From assembly GCA_031273515.1 (NCBI GenBank), contig JAISRU010000273.1, forward strand, positions 1 to 6,261: a stretch of DNA of 6,261 nucleotides, written 5' to 3'. The translations under genes and the position numbers were made by a program. Origin of the DNA: Bacteroidales bacterium (GTDB taxonomy: Bacteria > Bacteroidota > Bacteroidia > Bacteroidales > WCHB1-69). Positions 5,844 to 6,261 of this stretch are shown piece by piece. Each line of letters begins with the position of its first letter. The first letter of the stretch is position 1. Under the pieces are notes generated by a model. It ran no database searches. It worked only from the letters and a program-made list of their open reading frames with translations, and had not been told where the DNA came from.

Positions 5844-6173
5844 ATGGATATTTTGATGATATTTTTTATAATTGCCTTTGTGGCGGTATCCTGTTCGATA
5901 GGGATACAAAAGACTGATAACAAGGTTGTTGCATTGTTTTTAGATGCGTATTTTCTTATCTTAAACAGGATAAAAGAAACGACGAATTTGACTTTCATGC
6001 GACAATTTGTTTTTTTGTCAGTCATTCACGGATTACATACTGATTTTATCAATATCGAAGCAATTAGAGATTTTGAATACAAATTTGCCGCTGCTGAAGA
6101 CAGGGCAGACATCGATTGCAGACATATCTGTTTGCCGAAAAAACAATGGAAGGAGAAGAAAAATGAAGAGTAA
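5844..6173 (+). CDS. Small predicted lipoprotein or secreted peptide, 109 residues
   Basis: From ATG 5844, which follows GGAAAG (5835-5840), the frame encodes 109 residues; TTG 5814 would add ten. Residues 1-16 are hydrophobic (MDILMIFFIIAFVAVS) and run into Cys17 in the context AVSC, an acceptable though not ideal lipobox, so signal peptidase II processing is plausible. The mature part is mixed, contains INIEAI (about 73-78) and a DCRHIC cysteine pair, and ends in a lysine/glutamate-rich tail. The overall plan (hydrophobic N-terminus, NIEAI-type motif, C-terminal cysteines) faintly resembles the small NVEAL-type peptides of Bacteroidales, but the spacing is not typical and I do not claim membership. 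The stop overlaps the start of the next frame. Chance occurrence cannot be excluded because the region is AT-rich. Confidence 0.5.
   Translation: MDILMIFFIIAFVAVSCSIGIQKTDNKVVALFLDAYFLILNRIKETTNLTFMRQFVFLSVIHGLHTDFINIEAIRDFEYKFAAAEDRADIDCRHICLPKKQWKEKKNEE
6151..6155 (+). promoter_or_regulatory. Shine-Dalgarno-like AGGAG before ATG 6163
   Basis: AGGAG sits seven bases before ATG 6163 and lies within the last codons of the upstream frame. It is stronger than the context of the other starts in this window, and it is the main reason for calling the overlapping start. Confidence 0.5.
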
Positions 6174-6261
6174 ATATACCTTATTATATATATACAAAAA
6201 AATACGAATATTAATGGAGATTAAAACATACATTCTGATGATAAGAAAACAAAGAAAAGGA
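6163..6261 (+). CDS. Partial reading frame running off the window
   Basis: The frame opens at ATG 6163 with a good upstream AGGAG, overlaps the stop of the preceding gene by 11 bases and stays open to the window edge (33 codons seen). This arrangement suggests translational coupling in an operon. The visible N-terminus begins MKSKYTLLYIYKKIRILMEI and is rich in lysine, arginine, isoleucine and tyrosine. There is no clear signal peptide or domain, so I cannot name it. ATG 6214 is a second possible start but lacks a ribosome site. The frame may also close soon after the window, in which case the call fails. Confidence 0.4.
   Translation, partial: MKSKYTLLYIYKKIRILMEIKTYILMIRKQRKG

Noticed and set aside
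5704..5856. 50-codon frame MEIELLYMFCKLIIYKYLSS... overlapping the start at 5844
   Set aside because: It could be an upstream leader peptide because it follows the candidate promoter. However, it would start only about 9 bases after the predicted transcript start, lacks a ribosome site and has no recognisable motif; kept only as a remote possibility.
5801..6233. Minus-strand frames of 74 and 66 codons (5801-6025 and 6033-6233)
   Set aside because: They lie opposite the better-supported plus-strand frame with its signal/lipobox and ribosome site, and have AT-driven composition without motifs.

Overview
The window looks like chromosomal DNA of a member of the Bacteroidota, most likely Bacteroidales. 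The support is: signal peptides ending in the 'LSAQ' style common in that phylum; A-rich sequence rather than a Shine-Dalgarno site before most starts; one exact match to the Bacteroidota -7 promoter box (TAnnTTTG); low-GC intergenic DNA; and several short dispersed repeat families that I associate with Bacteroidota genomes. That last association is from memory and was not searched. Genus cannot be fixed from the sequence.

Layout. (1) 17-1965: two tandem paralogous genes for exported proteins built from about 26-residue YD-like repeats, 7 units in the first and 8 in the second. They have near-identical 5' ends and near-identical last codons but diverged middles. (2) 1966-2144: a gene-free stretch of short repeats. 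(3) 2145-4982: a complete, single-polypeptide glycine dehydrogenase (gcvP), the only confidently named gene. Its stop codon lies inside a heptanucleotide repeat. (4) 4983-5300: a dense patchwork of repeats and hairpins with no credible gene. (5) 5300-5680: AT-rich DNA with no gene seen. (6) 5657-6261: a candidate promoter, a leader hairpin, a small predicted lipoprotein or secreted peptide gene, and an overlapping downstream reading frame that leaves the window.

The genes do not form one obvious pathway. GcvP is a housekeeping enzyme without its gcvT, gcvH or lpd partners here. The repeat proteins are of unknown function, probably in the envelope. The most interesting feature is the repeat DNA. 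An ATTGA(A/T)A heptamer sits at the edges of the first three genes and supplies start or stop codons. The two repeat-protein genes seem to translate about 50 codons of dispersed-repeat sequence ahead of their signal peptides. That leader includes a heptamer tract with 2 units in one copy and 5 in the other, so slippage there could switch the reading frame. I found no CRISPR array, tRNA, rRNA, insertion-sequence transposase or recognisable defence system.
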